Positions 9,031-17,992 of a DNA stretch of 64,000 nucleotides are shown here, one piece after another. Source of the DNA: an uncultured Nitrospira sp. (GTDB lineage: Bacteria; Nitrospirota; Nitrospiria; Nitrospirales; Nitrospiraceae); contig CABVRO010000001.1 in assembly GCA_902500715.1 (NCBI GenBank), positions 1-64,000 on the forward strand, in the 5' to 3' direction. A program made the position numbers and the translations under genes. Under the pieces are notes generated by a model. It did not search any database and was not told the origin of the DNA. It saw only the letters and a list, made by a program, of their open reading frames with translations. The first letter of the stretch is position 1, and the number at the start of each line of letters is the position of its first letter.

Positions 9031-9052
9031 GCTGGGAAAGGAAGGGAGCGAT

Positions 9053-10075
9053 ATGGGGTCCGGGAAAGGATTAGTGCTCGTCACCGGTGCGGCCGGGTTC
9101 ATCGGGTCTCATGTGGCCAGGCGATTGCTCGATCGCGGTGACACCGTGCTCGGTCTGGATAATCTGAATGACTATTACGATGTTCGGCTCAAGGAAGCGC
9201 GCCTCGCACGACTCCAATCGCACGCCCAATTTCAATTCGTCAAACTGGATTTGTCCGATCGTGCCGGGATGGCGGCGCTCTTCGAACAGCATGCCATTCG
9301 GCGCGTGGTGCATCTGGCGGCGCAGGCCGGCGTCCGGTACTCCCTGGTCAATCCGCACGCCTACACCGCCAGTAACATCGATGGGTTCCTGAACATTCTC
9401 GAAGGCTGTCGGCATCACAAGGCCGAACATTTGGTCTATGCCTCCACGAGTTCGGTCTATGGCGGCCATACGAAAATGCCGTTTTCGGTGCATGACAACG
9501 TCGATCATCCGGTCTCGCTGTATGCGGCGACGAAGAAGGCCAACGAGCTGATGGCGCATTGCTACGCACACCTGTACCGGTTCCCGATTACGGGGTTGCG
9601 GTTTTTCACCGTCTACGGGCCCTGGGGCCGCCCGGATATGGCGTTGTTTCTCTTTACGAAGGCGATTCTGGAAGGCAAGCCCATCGACGTGTTCAATCAC
9701 GGGAAGATGCAGCGGGACTTTACCTATGTCGACGATATCGCCGAAGGCGTGTTGCGCACGCTCGATCGTCCTGCGCAGGCTGATCCGGCCTGGGCGAGTG
9801 ACAACCCCGATCCGGGCAGCAGCTCCGCTCCCTATCGACTGTACAACATCGGCAATCACCAGCCGGTCGAGTTGTTGCGATTTATCGAGGTGCTGGAACA
9901 GACGCTGGGTATGAAAGCGCAAAAGAACTTTCTCCCTCTCCAGGCCGGCGACGTGCCTGCGACCTATGCCGATGTCGCGGACTTGATGCGTGATACCGGC
10001 TTCAAGCCCGCCACGTCGATCGAAACCGGCATCGCCCGCTTCGTCGAGTGGTACAGGGATTACTACAAGGTTTGA
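9053..10075 (+). CDS. NAD-dependent nucleotide-sugar epimerase, probably UDP-glucuronate 4-epimerase
   Basis: A 340-residue extended short-chain dehydrogenase. It has the NAD motif [16 protein letters not shown] (residues 10-25), [16 protein letters not shown] typical of UDP-glucuronate/galacturonate epimerases, YASTSSVYG, and the catalytic Tyr157-Lys161 pair in [26 protein letters not shown] and the C-terminal sugar-binding domain follow. It would interconvert UDP-glucuronate and UDP-galacturonate for envelope polysaccharide. ATG at 9053 has a GGAAGGGAG leader; the longer open frame runs into the palindrome and is rejected. A UDP-glucose dehydrogenase that could make its substrate is at 35361. 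Confidence 0.88.
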   Translation: MGSGKGLVLVTGAAGFIGSHVARRLLDRGDTVLGLDNLNDYYDVRLKEARLARLQSHAQFQFVKLDLSDRAGMAALFEQHAIRRVVHLAAQAGVRYSLVNPHAYTASNIDGFLNILEGCRHHKAEHLVYASTSSVYGGHTKMPFSVHDNVDHPVSLYAATKKANELMAHCYAHLYRFPITGLRFFTVYGPWGRPDMALFLFTKAILEGKPIDVFNHGKMQRDFTYVDDIAEGVLRTLDRPAQADPAWASDNPDPGSSSAPYRLYNIGNHQPVELLRFIEVLEQTLGMKAQKNFLPLQAGDVPATYADVADLMRDTGFKPATSIETGIARFVEWYRDYYKV

Positions 10076-10508
10076 TGGCATTTGGATCGCGTGCTCCGGA
10101 AGCGTTTCCCTCGGGAGGTGGCTGAGAAGCCAGTCAAGTCACTCGGTCACCTCCGATACCTACCTGGTCGCGAATTGCGATAACAATCAGCAGAGTTGCT
10201 TGAACCCGTGCACACGTTCGGCGCTATCCATGCGGAGGGATGCGTGACGACGGGTGTAATGGCCTCGAGTTACTCGGTCGTGGGAACGTGATGTACCAGG
10301 GGGCTCGACAGTGCCGGAGCATCCTTCGTCCTTGCAGTCCTCCGACGCGGCTCCATTCTGCCTCGGTAAGCGCAGTCAGGCCGTCCCGGAAAATGAAGAT
10401 GAGTCGCGTGGTGCCTCAAGTCGTTGCGAGCCGACTTGTCCAGGATGTTGAGTCGATACTTGTTGCAGCTTGGAGTAAGGAGTAAATTAGAAACAAAGCT
10501 CCCCTTCT
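10076..10508. other. Intergenic region with hairpin and candidate promoter
   Basis: About 430 bases with no supported gene. It holds a long-range inverted pair (GGAGGTG at 10114-10120 with CACCTCC at 10148-10154, enclosing a GGCTGAGAAGCC sub-stem) just after the epimerase gene, and a promoter-like pair near its right end. The middle (about 10160-10450) shows nothing I can interpret. Confidence 0.5.
10460..10488 (+). promoter_or_regulatory. Candidate sigma-70 promoter for the small exported protein
   Basis: TTGTTG (10460-10465) and TAAATT (10483-10488) are separated by 17 bases. The match is moderate. It would start transcription near 10495, upstream of the gene at 10509. Confidence 0.4.
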
Positions 10509-10931
10509 ATGCAAAGGGTTTCAGTGGACGTGAACAGAAATCGAATGATTCGGTCCTTGCTCGCCGCAGGATGGGTGATGCTGGCGGGGCAGGGTATTGC
10601 GCTGGCAGAAGCGACTTCGACCGAGACAGCGACTTGGAGTGAGTTGCGTAGCCAATCATCGAACGTCTTGTCCCAGGCCCCTACAACGAGCGAGAGGCCA
10701 GTCGACCTCTTTCGGCAGACGCCCACCTTGAGCGGTCGTGTACAGGTTAGTGAACAGACCCTGATCCCCTATGTGGGGGCCGGATTCGGCGGGGGGTACG
10801 TGACGGAGCGGGATCGAGCCCTCGTTCCCATGCCGGGAGTTCCGCAGCAAAACCTCTTGGGCGACTCGTTAGGCTTGAGCAAGGGCATGATGCCGAACGA
10901 GTTTCAGATGGGTATTCGCATTCCGTTTTAA
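10509..10931 (+). CDS. Small exported protein with outer-membrane-like C-terminus
   Basis: A 140-residue protein with a signal peptide (hydrophobic run LLAAGWVMLAGQGIALAEA). The mature part is glycine-rich around PYVGAGFGGGYVTERD and ends FQMGIRIPF, with a terminal Phe and alternating hydrophobic residues as in outer-membrane beta signals. It is too short for a full barrel. No family is recognised. The start could instead be the ATG at 10545, which would give a shorter n-region; neither start has a strong SD. It stands alone between intergenic regions. Confidence 0.55.
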   Translation: MQRVSVDVNRNRMIRSLLAAGWVMLAGQGIALAEATSTETATWSELRSQSSNVLSQAPTTSERPVDLFRQTPTLSGRVQVSEQTLIPYVGAGFGGGYVTERDRALVPMPGVPQQNLLGDSLGLSKGMMPNEFQMGIRIPF

Positions 10932-10988
10932 GTCCTGCCGGTTGCGCCGCTGCACCACAGCCTGAATCATCCCTTCCGGTTTACGTGA

Positions 10989-11660
10989 CTAAAAGAGCCG
11001 ATGGGCGAGGTCTGCCGGGTCGACTCCATCCAGCGTTGAAAGGACCAGGTGCGCCTCCGCCAGTTGGGATGCCGGGTATGTCGTCGCAATGGCGAGGACG
11101 CGCATGCCCGCCTTCAGGCCTGCCAGAACTCCCGCCCGAGAATCTTCGATCACCAGACATTCGCTCGCCTTGAGTAAGGGTGGTCGGGGCATGCGTGCGT
11201 TCAGCTGTCTGAGGGTGAACTCATAGATCGCCGGGTCCGGTTTTCCGACGGCGTAGTCATCTGCGGACACAATCATTTCAAACGCCTGTTCGATGGGTGT
11301 GCCGGTGAGCGCGGCAAGGATCTGCTCTCGTCGGCCGCCGGATGCAACCGCCAATCGGGACGTTCCCGCAGCGCGCTGGACGAACCTCGCAATCCACGGG
11401 AACAATACCGGTTTGTGCAAAGCGGTATGTGCGCGAAACAAACCGGCCTTTCGTTCGATGATCCCGGCGTGAATCGTCGGGTCGCAGCTGCCGTCACGTC
11501 GTTCCAATAATGTGGTCGCGCAGGTTCGTTCATCCATACCCAGGTAAGTGCCGTAGTATTCCTCCTTGCTCAGGCTGAGTCCTGCTTCAGCCAACGCTTG
11601 CTGAAAGCAACGCAGGTGGGGCGTTTCATCGTCGGCGATCACGCCGTTGAAGTCGAACAT
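10989..11660 (-). CDS. HAD superfamily phosphatase (beta-phosphoglucomutase-like)
   Basis: A 223-residue HAD hydrolase of subfamily IA with a helical cap. Motif I is FDFNGVIADDE: the nucleophile Asp is present, but the usual second Asp (general acid) is Asn, as in some uncharacterised HAD branches. Motif II is in LAVASGG, motif III is the Lys in GKPDP, and motif IV is VIEDSRAGVLAGLKAGM. It would act on a small phosphorylated metabolite in the cytosol. The ATG at 11660 begins directly at motif I with only one residue before it, so a non-ATG start a few codons upstream (in-frame LRAI) is possible. Confidence 0.8.
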   Translation of the reverse strand: MFDFNGVIADDETPHLRCFQQALAEAGLSLSKEEYYGTYLGMDERTCATTLLERRDGSCDPTIHAGIIERKAGLFRAHTALHKPVLFPWIARFVQRAAGTSRLAVASGGRREQILAALTGTPIEQAFEMIVSADDYAVGKPDPAIYEFTLRQLNARMPRPPLLKASECLVIEDSRAGVLAGLKAGMRVLAIATTYPASQLAEAHLVLSTLDGVDPADLAHRLF

Positions 11661-11838
11661 GATGGCGCGCAGAGCGGCCTCCCCGGTTCATGTTGTCCTA
11701 CGCGGTGCGCGCTGCTCTGACCGAGCGCGGGTGGCCTGACAAGCGGAACTCCTTGTCCCGCTGAGGTCCCTACGGTATGCTGCGTCACGACAACATATCG
11801 AGGCCCGTTCGCAACCACCATCCAATTCTCATAACACG

Positions 11839-13863
11839 ATGAGTGACTACGCAGTTCTCGGCGACCTATTGGTGATCTATGCGGTGTCCACTGCGGTGGT
11901 CTTCGTGTTCCATCAATTTCGCCTGCCGTCGATCGCCGGATTCCTGGTGGCCGGAGCCCTGATCGGTCCGCACGGGCTTCATCTGATTCCTGACGTGTCG
12001 CAGGTGCAGGTCCTCGCTGAGATCGGGATCGTGCTGCTGCTCTTCACGATCGGAATGGAATTTTCCTCCGCACACTTTGCCGCTGCCCGGCGTATTCTCA
12101 TGGTTGCCGCGCCGGTTCAAACCGGGGGCGCCCTGGTCCTGGCATTGCTCGGGGCTCTGGCGGTGGGCCTCTCGTATCAACAAGGGATTTTCTGGGGTTT
12201 TCTCCTCTCATTAAGCAGCACGGCCATCGTGCTGAAAGCCCTTTCGGAACAGGGGGAGAGTGATTCGTTTCACGGTCGCGCCACCGTTGCGATTCTGATC
12301 TTCCAGGACCTTGCCGTCGTTCCGATGATGCTCGTCACGCCGATCCTGGGCACTCCGAGCGGGAGCGCGATGGGGACGGTACTGATGACCTTGGTCAAGG
12401 CGGCGATGGTGGTCGGGTTGATCGTCGCGGCGGCCTGGTATCTCGTACCGCGGCTCCTGCGCCATATCGTGCGGAGTCGAAGCCGTGAGCTGTTTCTGCT
12501 CTCGATCATCGTGCTCTGCCTCGGGATTGCCTGGCTGACGTCGCTGGGCGGACTTTCCCTCGCCCTGGGCGCGTTTATTGCCGGTCTGGTCATTTCTGAG
12601 TCGGAGTATAGCCATCAAGCATTGGCCGAAGTCCTACCCTTCCGTGACAGTTTCAATAGCCTGTTTTTCGTGTCGATCGGCGTTTTGATGGACATGCGGG
12701 TGGTGCTGGAGCATCCCTTCACTGTGCTGGGCCTCCTGCTGGCGGTCCTGATCGGAAAACTGATCACTGGGAGCGGGGCGATGGTGGCGGCCGGGGCTCC
12801 GCCCAGATCGTCGGTGTTGGTCGGGGTGGCGCTCGCGCAGGTCGGCGAGTTCAGTTTTATCCTGGCGCAACAGGGGCAGGATGCCGGTTTGTTTGCCGGG
12901 GATCAGTATCAGTTGTTCCTGGCGGTGTCGGTGCTCACTATGGTGGTGACGCCGTTTTTGATGCAATGGTCGCCCGATCTGGGGCGGCGGGTCGAAGCGA
13001 TGCAGCGCGTCCGGGGCTGGATGCCGACCCGCACCGCCGCGCATGTCGAGCAGTTGGAAGGTTCTCAGATCCGGATCAAAGACCATGTCATTATTGTGGG
13101 CTACGGGCTCAATGGTCGAAACCTCGCCCGCGTATTGAGCGAAACCGAAATCCCCCATGTGGCCCTGGACCTGGACGGCGAAACGGTGCGCCGCGAGGCG
13201 CGTCATGGCGTGCCGATCTACTACGGCGACGGCTCGAATGCCAACGTGCTTCGGCATATGAAGATCGACGACGCCAAAGTGCTGGTCGTGGCCTTGTCCG
13301 ATCCGTTCACGGCACGGAGAACGGTGAAGGTGGCCAAAGGATTGAACCCGAAGCTCCATATCGTGGTACGAACGCGCTATTTGAGAGAGTTGGAAGAGTT
13401 GCAGCAGCTGGGTGCGGACGATGTGGTGCCGGAAGAGTTCGAGACGTCGATCGAAATCTTTGCCCTGGTGCTGCGCACCTACAGTTTGCCGCAGGAATTT
13501 GTGGCACGAAAAGCGGAGCAAATCAGGCGGGAAGGGTATGCGCTGCTGCGGCGGAGCGAGATGCCGGAGTTGGCTCATCATCTCCGCGGGGGGACGTTGA
13601 CCGATGTCGAAGTGGAAACTTGCCGGATCGATGACGAGGCTCCGGCGGTAGGCAAGTCGCTGACGGAACTCTCCATTCGTCCACGGACCGGTGCGTCGGT
13701 GCTCGCATGGACTCGCAGCCAGGTTACTCAGTCGAATCCGTCTGAAACCGTGCGGCTGCAGCCAGGCGATGTCGTCACCTTGCTCGGTTCCCGCGACCAG
13801 ATTCGTCGCGCCATGGCGCTCTTGAACGAGCCTAACCACGGCACGAGTCACCAACTCAAATAA
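11839..13863 (+). CDS. CPA2 family cation:proton antiporter with TrkA-N and TrkA-C domains
   Basis: A 674-residue inner-membrane protein of the KefB/YbaL type. Residues 1 to about 385 form the Na+/H+ exchanger transmembrane domain (12-13 helices, with LSLSSTAIVLKAL and GAFIAGLVISESEY blocks). Residues 415-530 are a TrkA-N/RCK Rossmann domain (VIIVGYGLNGRNLARVL, then YYGDGSNANVL). Residues 575-660 are a TrkA-C regulatory domain. It would exchange K+ or Na+ for protons under nucleotide or ligand control. It is divergent from the HAD gene and convergent with the Rieske oxygenase, with 9 bases between stops. Confidence 0.9.
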   Translation: MSDYAVLGDLLVIYAVSTAVVFVFHQFRLPSIAGFLVAGALIGPHGLHLIPDVSQVQVLAEIGIVLLLFTIGMEFSSAHFAAARRILMVAAPVQTGGALVLALLGALAVGLSYQQGIFWGFLLSLSSTAIVLKALSEQGESDSFHGRATVAILIFQDLAVVPMMLVTPILGTPSGSAMGTVLMTLVKAAMVVGLIVAAAWYLVPRLLRHIVRSRSRELFLLSIIVLCLGIAWLTSLGGLSLALGAFIAGLVISESEYSHQALAEVLPFRDSFNSLFFVSIGVLMDMRVVLEHPFTVLGLLLAVLIGKLITGSGAMVAAGAPPRSSVLVGVALAQVGEFSFILAQQGQDAGLFAGDQYQLFLAVSVLTMVVTPFLMQWSPDLGRRVEAMQRVRGWMPTRTAAHVEQLEGSQIRIKDHVIIVGYGLNGRNLARVLSETEIPHVALDLDGETVRREARHGVPIYYGDGSNANVLRHMKIDDAKVLVVALSDPFTARRTVKVAKGLNPKLHIVVRTRYLRELEELQQLGADDVVPEEFETSIEIFALVLRTYSLPQEFVARKAEQIRREGYALLRRSEMPELAHHLRGGTLTDVEVETCRIDDEAPAVGKSLTELSIRPRTGASVLAWTRSQVTQSNPSETVRLQPGDVVTLLGSRDQIRRAMALLNEPNHGTSHQLK

Positions 13864-13872
13864 CCCGGTCGG

Positions 13873-14961
13873 CTAACTTCTCCAGCGAAGCGTCACGCGG
13901 TCTTTCAGCGGATGGTCTAAGGGACGTCCGGTTTGGACGGCGGCGAGATGGGCGGCCTTCAGTTTGTAGTACCACTTGGCGGGCGTATCGGCGTCATCGA
14001 TCAGCATGAGCGCCGGTTTGTATTTCAGTCCCACGGCTTGCCGCTCCATGGCCTGCTTGTCCTGCTTCATGAAGATGTTGGCGAAATAACGGAACAGCGG
14101 CTTGGCAAAGGGCAGCCAGGGCAGGATGTTCCAGGCGGCGGCAAAATCGATCCGGCATTGTTGCTCGCCCACGGGCGTGACCGTGGCGCGCGACGAGACG
14201 TACATCGAACCGCACTGCACGAACTCGAAGCGTTGGTTGGGGAGCACAAAGTCGATAGTCGTCGTCAAGGGCCCGCCGTAGAGCCGGTTGAGGAGCTTGT
14301 AGGGTCCGCTGTTCTTCGACGGCGCATGGGGAACCATGCGAAACCCGTTCGGGATTGGCTCGAAGGTCTTGGCCTTGTCGTGCATGCTGGCTTTGGTTCG
14401 CCACCAGGAGCTCTGGTGCACAAAGGGACCGTGGGCCGGGTCCATGAGTCCGACGATGCCGTCGTCGATCGTGCAGTCCAAAATCGTCGAGATCTGGATC
14501 ATGCGATAGGGTTCGGACGGGAGCGGGAGACGCGGGAGTTCCGGAACCGGCAGCTTCGGCTGCTGCGGATCCGGGAGAAACACCCAGATATATCCGTCCT
14601 GATCCTGGCAGGGATAGGATGTGATGCCGATCTTTTCCGGTTGGAGCGGGGACCCTTCCACGAGCGCCGGAATATGGCGGCAGCGGCCGCAGGTATCGAA
14701 CTGCCATCCGTGATAGGCGCATTCGACGCGCTCTCCATCGAACTGTCCGAACGAGAGCGGCATGCCGCGATGCGGGCAGATGTCGCGCATCGCCGCCACC
14801 TTGCCTTGGCGGTCACGGCAGACGAGAATCGGTTGCCCCAACATCACGTGGGCCTGCATCTGACCCACCGCGAGAGACGTGCTCGTAGTGGCCGGATACC
14901 AGAAGCCGAAGAGCGGGGCGCTCTTTGTCGGTTGGAGTTCGGTGATGAGGTCTGTGCTCAT
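13873..14961 (-). CDS. Rieske non-heme iron oxygenase (PaO-like)
   Basis: A 362-residue protein. The N-terminal Rieske domain holds the 2Fe-2S ligands C62-P-H64 (CPHRGMP) and C81-x2-H84 (CAYHGW). The C-terminal catalytic domain has DPAHGPFVH near residues 172-180, the two-His part of the mononuclear iron site. The best resemblance is to pheophorbide a oxygenase/choline-monooxygenase-like and bacterial vanillate-demethylase-type oxygenases. The substrate is unknown. No reductase gene is adjacent, so electrons must come from elsewhere, for example a ferredoxin. Divergent from the DsrE gene. Confidence 0.88.
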   Translation of the reverse strand: MSTDLITELQPTKSAPLFGFWYPATTSTSLAVGQMQAHVMLGQPILVCRDRQGKVAAMRDICPHRGMPLSFGQFDGERVECAYHGWQFDTCGRCRHIPALVEGSPLQPEKIGITSYPCQDQDGYIWVFLPDPQQPKLPVPELPRLPLPSEPYRMIQISTILDCTIDDGIVGLMDPAHGPFVHQSSWWRTKASMHDKAKTFEPIPNGFRMVPHAPSKNSGPYKLLNRLYGGPLTTTIDFVLPNQRFEFVQCGSMYVSSRATVTPVGEQQCRIDFAAAWNILPWLPFAKPLFRYFANIFMKQDKQAMERQAVGLKYKPALMLIDDADTPAKWYYKLKAAHLAAVQTGRPLDHPLKDRVTLRWRS

Positions 14962-15123
14962 GAGTAATGCGGTCGCCGGGTTTGGCGCGATGCGCGAGAC
15001 GGTTCGATACCGAATGGACTATAACGGCGGGCCTGCAACAGGTCAAGCAAGCGGCTGTCTAGGGCGAATGCCGCAAGCGGTACGATCTGGATAGCCAGAC
15101 CCCGGCTTCTGACCCCGCATTTC

Positions 15124-15153
15124 TTGACAAGAAAAAGAACCGGAGACTATAGT
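15124..15153 (+). promoter_or_regulatory. Strong sigma-70-type promoter for dsrE-tusA
   Basis: A consensus TTGACA (15124-15129), an 18-base spacer and TATAGT (15148-15153, 5 of 6 to consensus). Predicted transcription start is about 15160, giving a leader of roughly 45 bases before the DsrE-family ATG at 15207. Confidence 0.75.
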
Positions 15154-15206
15154 CAATTTCCATCACAAGCGACTCCATCTTCCGATTCCGAGAGGCGAGG
15201 TACCTC

Positions 15207-15737
15207 ATGACAACCGCACAAATCGAGCCCACGGCCGCGCTGGCGGAACTCCGCGAGTCGAAGGCGGACCGTGTCACGATCGTGCTCCTTAGCGGAGACC
15301 TCGATAAAGCCATGGCCGCCTTCATCATCGCCACCGGCGCGGCAGCGATGGGCATGCAGGTCACGGTGTTCTTTACGTTCTGGGGCCTCAATACGATCCG
15401 TAAGAAGGGCGCGAGCAGTTCAGCGTCTGACTGGCTGCGTCAGATGTTCGGGTTCCTCAACAAGGGCGGTGCCGACACGTTGCCCCTCTCGCGTTTTCAT
15501 TTCTGGGGGTTGGGCACGAAAATGATGCAAGTGGTGATGAAGCAGAATCGTATGCCGGGCGTGCCGGAGCTCATGCAGATGGCGCTGGACCTCGGTGTCC
15601 GGTTCATCGCCTGCACGACGACGATGGGTCTGATGGGTATCACGAAAGATACGTTGATCGATGGGATCGACCAATTTGCCGGTGTGACGACCTACTTGGC
15701 GGAAGCCAAGCAGGGCAGCGTCAATCTGTTCATTTAA
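15207..15737 (+). CDS. DsrE/DsrF-like family protein
   Basis: A 176-residue protein with the DsrE fold: VTIVLLSGDLDKAMAAFIIATGAAAMGMQVTVFFTFWG at the start and RFIACTTTMGLMG with the conserved cysteine near residue 134. DsrE-like proteins bind or relay persulfide sulfur, or act as peroxiredoxin-like accessory proteins. Here the gene is directly followed, 19 bases on, by a TusA homologue, a common pairing in sulfur-relay loci. It has its own promoter and the pair ends in an intrinsic terminator. Probably cytosolic. The physiological sulfur donor is not visible. Confidence 0.85.
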   Translation: MTTAQIEPTAALAELRESKADRVTIVLLSGDLDKAMAAFIIATGAAAMGMQVTVFFTFWGLNTIRKKGASSSASDWLRQMFGFLNKGGADTLPLSRFHFWGLGTKMMQVVMKQNRMPGVPELMQMALDLGVRFIACTTTMGLMGITKDTLIDGIDQFAGVTTYLAEAKQGSVNLFI

Positions 15738-15756
15738 GCAGGGCTGAGGAGATGGC

Positions 15757-16002
15757 ATGATACAGGCTGATGTGAAGCTGGATACGCTCGGGTATTTCTG
15801 TCCGATGCCGATCATATTGACGTCGAAGAAGATCAAGGAACTGACGATGGGTCAGGTGCTGGAAGTGGTTTCGGACGATGAAGGCATCAAGAAAGATATG
15901 CCGGCCTGGTGTGAAACGACCGGCCATCAAATGGTGGGGTTGGAGGAAGAGCAGAGTTCTTCGAAGCGGATCTACAAGGCATTCGTCAAAAAGGCCAAGT
16001 AA
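15757..16002 (+). CDS. TusA family sulfurtransferase
   Basis: An 81-residue protein. The hallmark LGYFCPMPI motif has the sulfur-carrying Cys at residue 15, followed by KKIKELTMGQVLEVVSDD and WCETTGHQMV. TusA proteins pass persulfide sulfur to tRNA thiolation, molybdenum cofactor or dissimilatory sulfur enzymes. The position immediately after a DsrE gene favours a relay role outside tRNA modification, but this is inference. Length and motifs are normal. Confidence 0.9.
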   Translation: MIQADVKLDTLGYFCPMPIILTSKKIKELTMGQVLEVVSDDEGIKKDMPAWCETTGHQMVGLEEEQSSSKRIYKAFVKKAK

Positions 16003-16046
16003 CAGTCAGCGACAGGCCCATATGCGAGGCTGTCCAGTTCAGTAAC

Positions 16047-16082
16047 GCCGGAGGGCATGATCACCAGCCTCCGGCTTTTTTA
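16047..16082 (+). terminator. Intrinsic terminator after tusA
   Basis: GCCGGAGG (16047-16054) pairs with CCTCCGGC (16068-16075), followed by a six-T tract. A textbook Rho-independent terminator that closes the dsrE-tusA unit. Confidence 0.9.
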
Positions 16083-16141
16083 TTGCCGCAGACTCCCAGG
16101 ACGGGATGGGACAGACCGGGTTGAGTGAGAGAGGGAACGTT

Positions 16142-17704
16142 GTGAGCCAGGTTGTTGAATGTGTCCCGAATTTCAGCGAAGGACGGAACTCCGAGATCGT
16201 GGACGCGTTAGCCGGAGTGGCCCGCTCGGTGCCCGGCGTCGTCCTGCTGGACGAAACGAAGGATCCGGACCACCATCGGGCCGTTGTGACCTTCGCCGGC
16301 CGGCCCTACGCGGTGGCCGAGGTGGCCTATCAGATGGCGCGGATGGCCTCCCAGTTGATCGATCTCCGAACCCATCACGGCGAACATCCGCGCGTCGGGG
16401 CGACGGATGTGATGCCGTTCGTGCCGATTCGTGGCGTCAGTATGCAGGATTGTGTGCAACTGGCTCGCATGGTCGGCCAGCGTATCGGAAATGAGTTGAA
16501 AATCCCGGTGTTTCTATACGAACAGGCGGCGACCAGGCCTGAACGGAGGCAACTGGAGTGGATTCGAAAGGGTGGCTTGAAGGGACTGGCGGATCGGATG
16601 GCAAGCGACTCTGCGTGGGTGCCGGATTTCGGCCCGAAGCACTTGCACCAGACGGCCGGGGCCACGGTGGTGGGAGCGCGATGGCCGCTGATCGCCTTCA
16701 ACGTGAATCTGAAGAGCCGCGATCTGTCGGTTGCCAAGGCCATCGCCAAGGTGGTGCGCCAGTCGAGCGGTGGGCTCCCGTACGTCAAAGCGATCGGTGT
16801 GGAGCTGAAAAGCCAACAACTCGTACAGGTGTCGATGAACCTGACGAACCATGAAGAGACGCCGCTCCATGTCGTGTTTGCGGCGGTGCAGCGGGAAGCG
16901 GCGGCTCGTGGTGTGGAGGTGGCCGGCACAGAGATCGTCGGGTTGGTTCCCGAACAGGCGCTCATGGAGACGGCGCAGCAGGCGCTCTGTCTCAACCAAT
17001 TCGACGGACGACAGGTGCTTGAGTCGCGATTGGACCGTCCCGAATCGCGGGAGGCGATCGGGCGGATGGCGGCGTCGCAGCCGGTGAAGGAGCAGTCGCC
17101 GTCGCCCGAGAAGGTCGGGGCGCCGGACGGGAAGATGCCGGAGCTTCAGGGGCAGACCGGCGGCAGCGTGGGGGCCCAGTCGGCGGCGTTTGCGGCCGGG
17201 TTGGGAATGATGGTGGCGAAGCTGACTCGCGCGCGTGCGATTGAAACGCGCTTATCCGAAATTCGCACACGCCTCCACGAATTGGGCCAAGCGGATCGAG
17301 ATGCCTATGGGCGGGTGCTCCAGGCGAGAAAGCTTCCGATCACCCATCCTGACCGTCCGCTCCAACTCTCATCGAACTTGCTGGGGGCGATAGAAACGCC
17401 GTTGGAAATTGTGAAGCTGTCTTGCGAACTCATTCCCTTGCTGCGGGGCCTCCTGACGCAAACGAAACCGGAGCTTCAGCCGGATCTGAAGATGGGCCTT
17501 CGTCTTGCCGATGCCGTCATCGATGGGTGCCTCGGAATGGTCGAGGAGAACATGAAAGTTCAACCAAATCAGCTGCTTATTGCCTCGATTCGAGAGCGAT
17601 TCTCCGTTGCGGAACAAATGCTTGTGGATGCGAAATCGCTATGCTACACTCCGCCCTTCGATTCGTGGGCCCAAAACATGTTGAATATCCTGAAACTTCG
17701 GTGA
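16142..17704 (+). CDS. ftcD: Fused glutamate formimidoyltransferase-cyclodeaminase
   Basis: A 520-residue protein. Residues 1 to about 300 are the formiminotransferase domain (VECVPNFSEGRN, DHHRAVVTFAG, HGEHPRVGATDV). After a Pro/Lys/Glu-rich linker (about 315-345), residues 350-520 are a cyclodeaminase-type helical domain (GGSVGAQSAAFAAGLGMMVAKL). The pair moves a formimino group from formiminoglutamate to tetrahydrofolate and converts it to methenyl-THF. The GTG at 16142 follows GAGAGGG and begins right at the conserved N-terminus; the ATG at 16106 is not used. No hut genes are nearby. Confidence 0.85.
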   Translation: MSQVVECVPNFSEGRNSEIVDALAGVARSVPGVVLLDETKDPDHHRAVVTFAGRPYAVAEVAYQMARMASQLIDLRTHHGEHPRVGATDVMPFVPIRGVSMQDCVQLARMVGQRIGNELKIPVFLYEQAATRPERRQLEWIRKGGLKGLADRMASDSAWVPDFGPKHLHQTAGATVVGARWPLIAFNVNLKSRDLSVAKAIAKVVRQSSGGLPYVKAIGVELKSQQLVQVSMNLTNHEETPLHVVFAAVQREAAARGVEVAGTEIVGLVPEQALMETAQQALCLNQFDGRQVLESRLDRPESREAIGRMAASQPVKEQSPSPEKVGAPDGKMPELQGQTGGSVGAQSAAFAAGLGMMVAKLTRARAIETRLSEIRTRLHELGQADRDAYGRVLQARKLPITHPDRPLQLSSNLLGAIETPLEIVKLSCELIPLLRGLLTQTKPELQPDLKMGLRLADAVIDGCLGMVEENMKVQPNQLLIASIRERFSVAEQMLVDAKSLCYTPPFDSWAQNMLNILKLR

Positions 17705-17727
17705 AAGAGAGTCGAAGGTAGCTGACG

Positions 17728-17922
17728 ATGGAAATTAAGGTTTTCAATAACAACGTTGAAAAAGCTCTGAAGGTCGCCAAGAAGAAATTGGCGGGCGAGG
17801 GATTATTCCGCGAACTGAAGCGCCGCCGGTATTACGAAAAGCCGAGTGTCCGCAAGAAAGCGAAAGAGCGCGAGGCGCAACGTCGGCGGCAGAAATGGCT
17901 TGCGAAGCGACGGCCTGAATAG
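17728..17922 (+). CDS. rpsU: 30S ribosomal protein S21
   Basis: A 64-residue basic protein: MEIKVFNNNVEKALKVAKKK, then GLFRELKRRRYYEKPSVRKK and a Lys/Arg-rich tail. It belongs to the small ribosomal subunit near the anti-Shine-Dalgarno end of 16S rRNA. Length and sequence are typical. It follows ftcD by 23 bases and probably shares its transcript. Confidence 0.95.
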   Translation: MEIKVFNNNVEKALKVAKKKLAGEGLFRELKRRRYYEKPSVRKKAKEREAQRRRQKWLAKRRPE

Positions 17923-17992
17923 TCGTCGGGTACTCCTTCCTTCGGACGATCGGTTCGATCACTCCAGCTGAGTTCTCCATTCCGGCAGATCC

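Noticed and set aside
8969-9052. N-terminal extension of the epimerase
   Set aside because: The extension is encoded by the palindromic repeat; the SD and the family start are at 9053.
12634-13854. 406-residue minus-strand frame opposite the antiporter
   Set aside because: The translation is His/Arg/Gln-rich without domain logic and is antisense to a well-supported antiporter.
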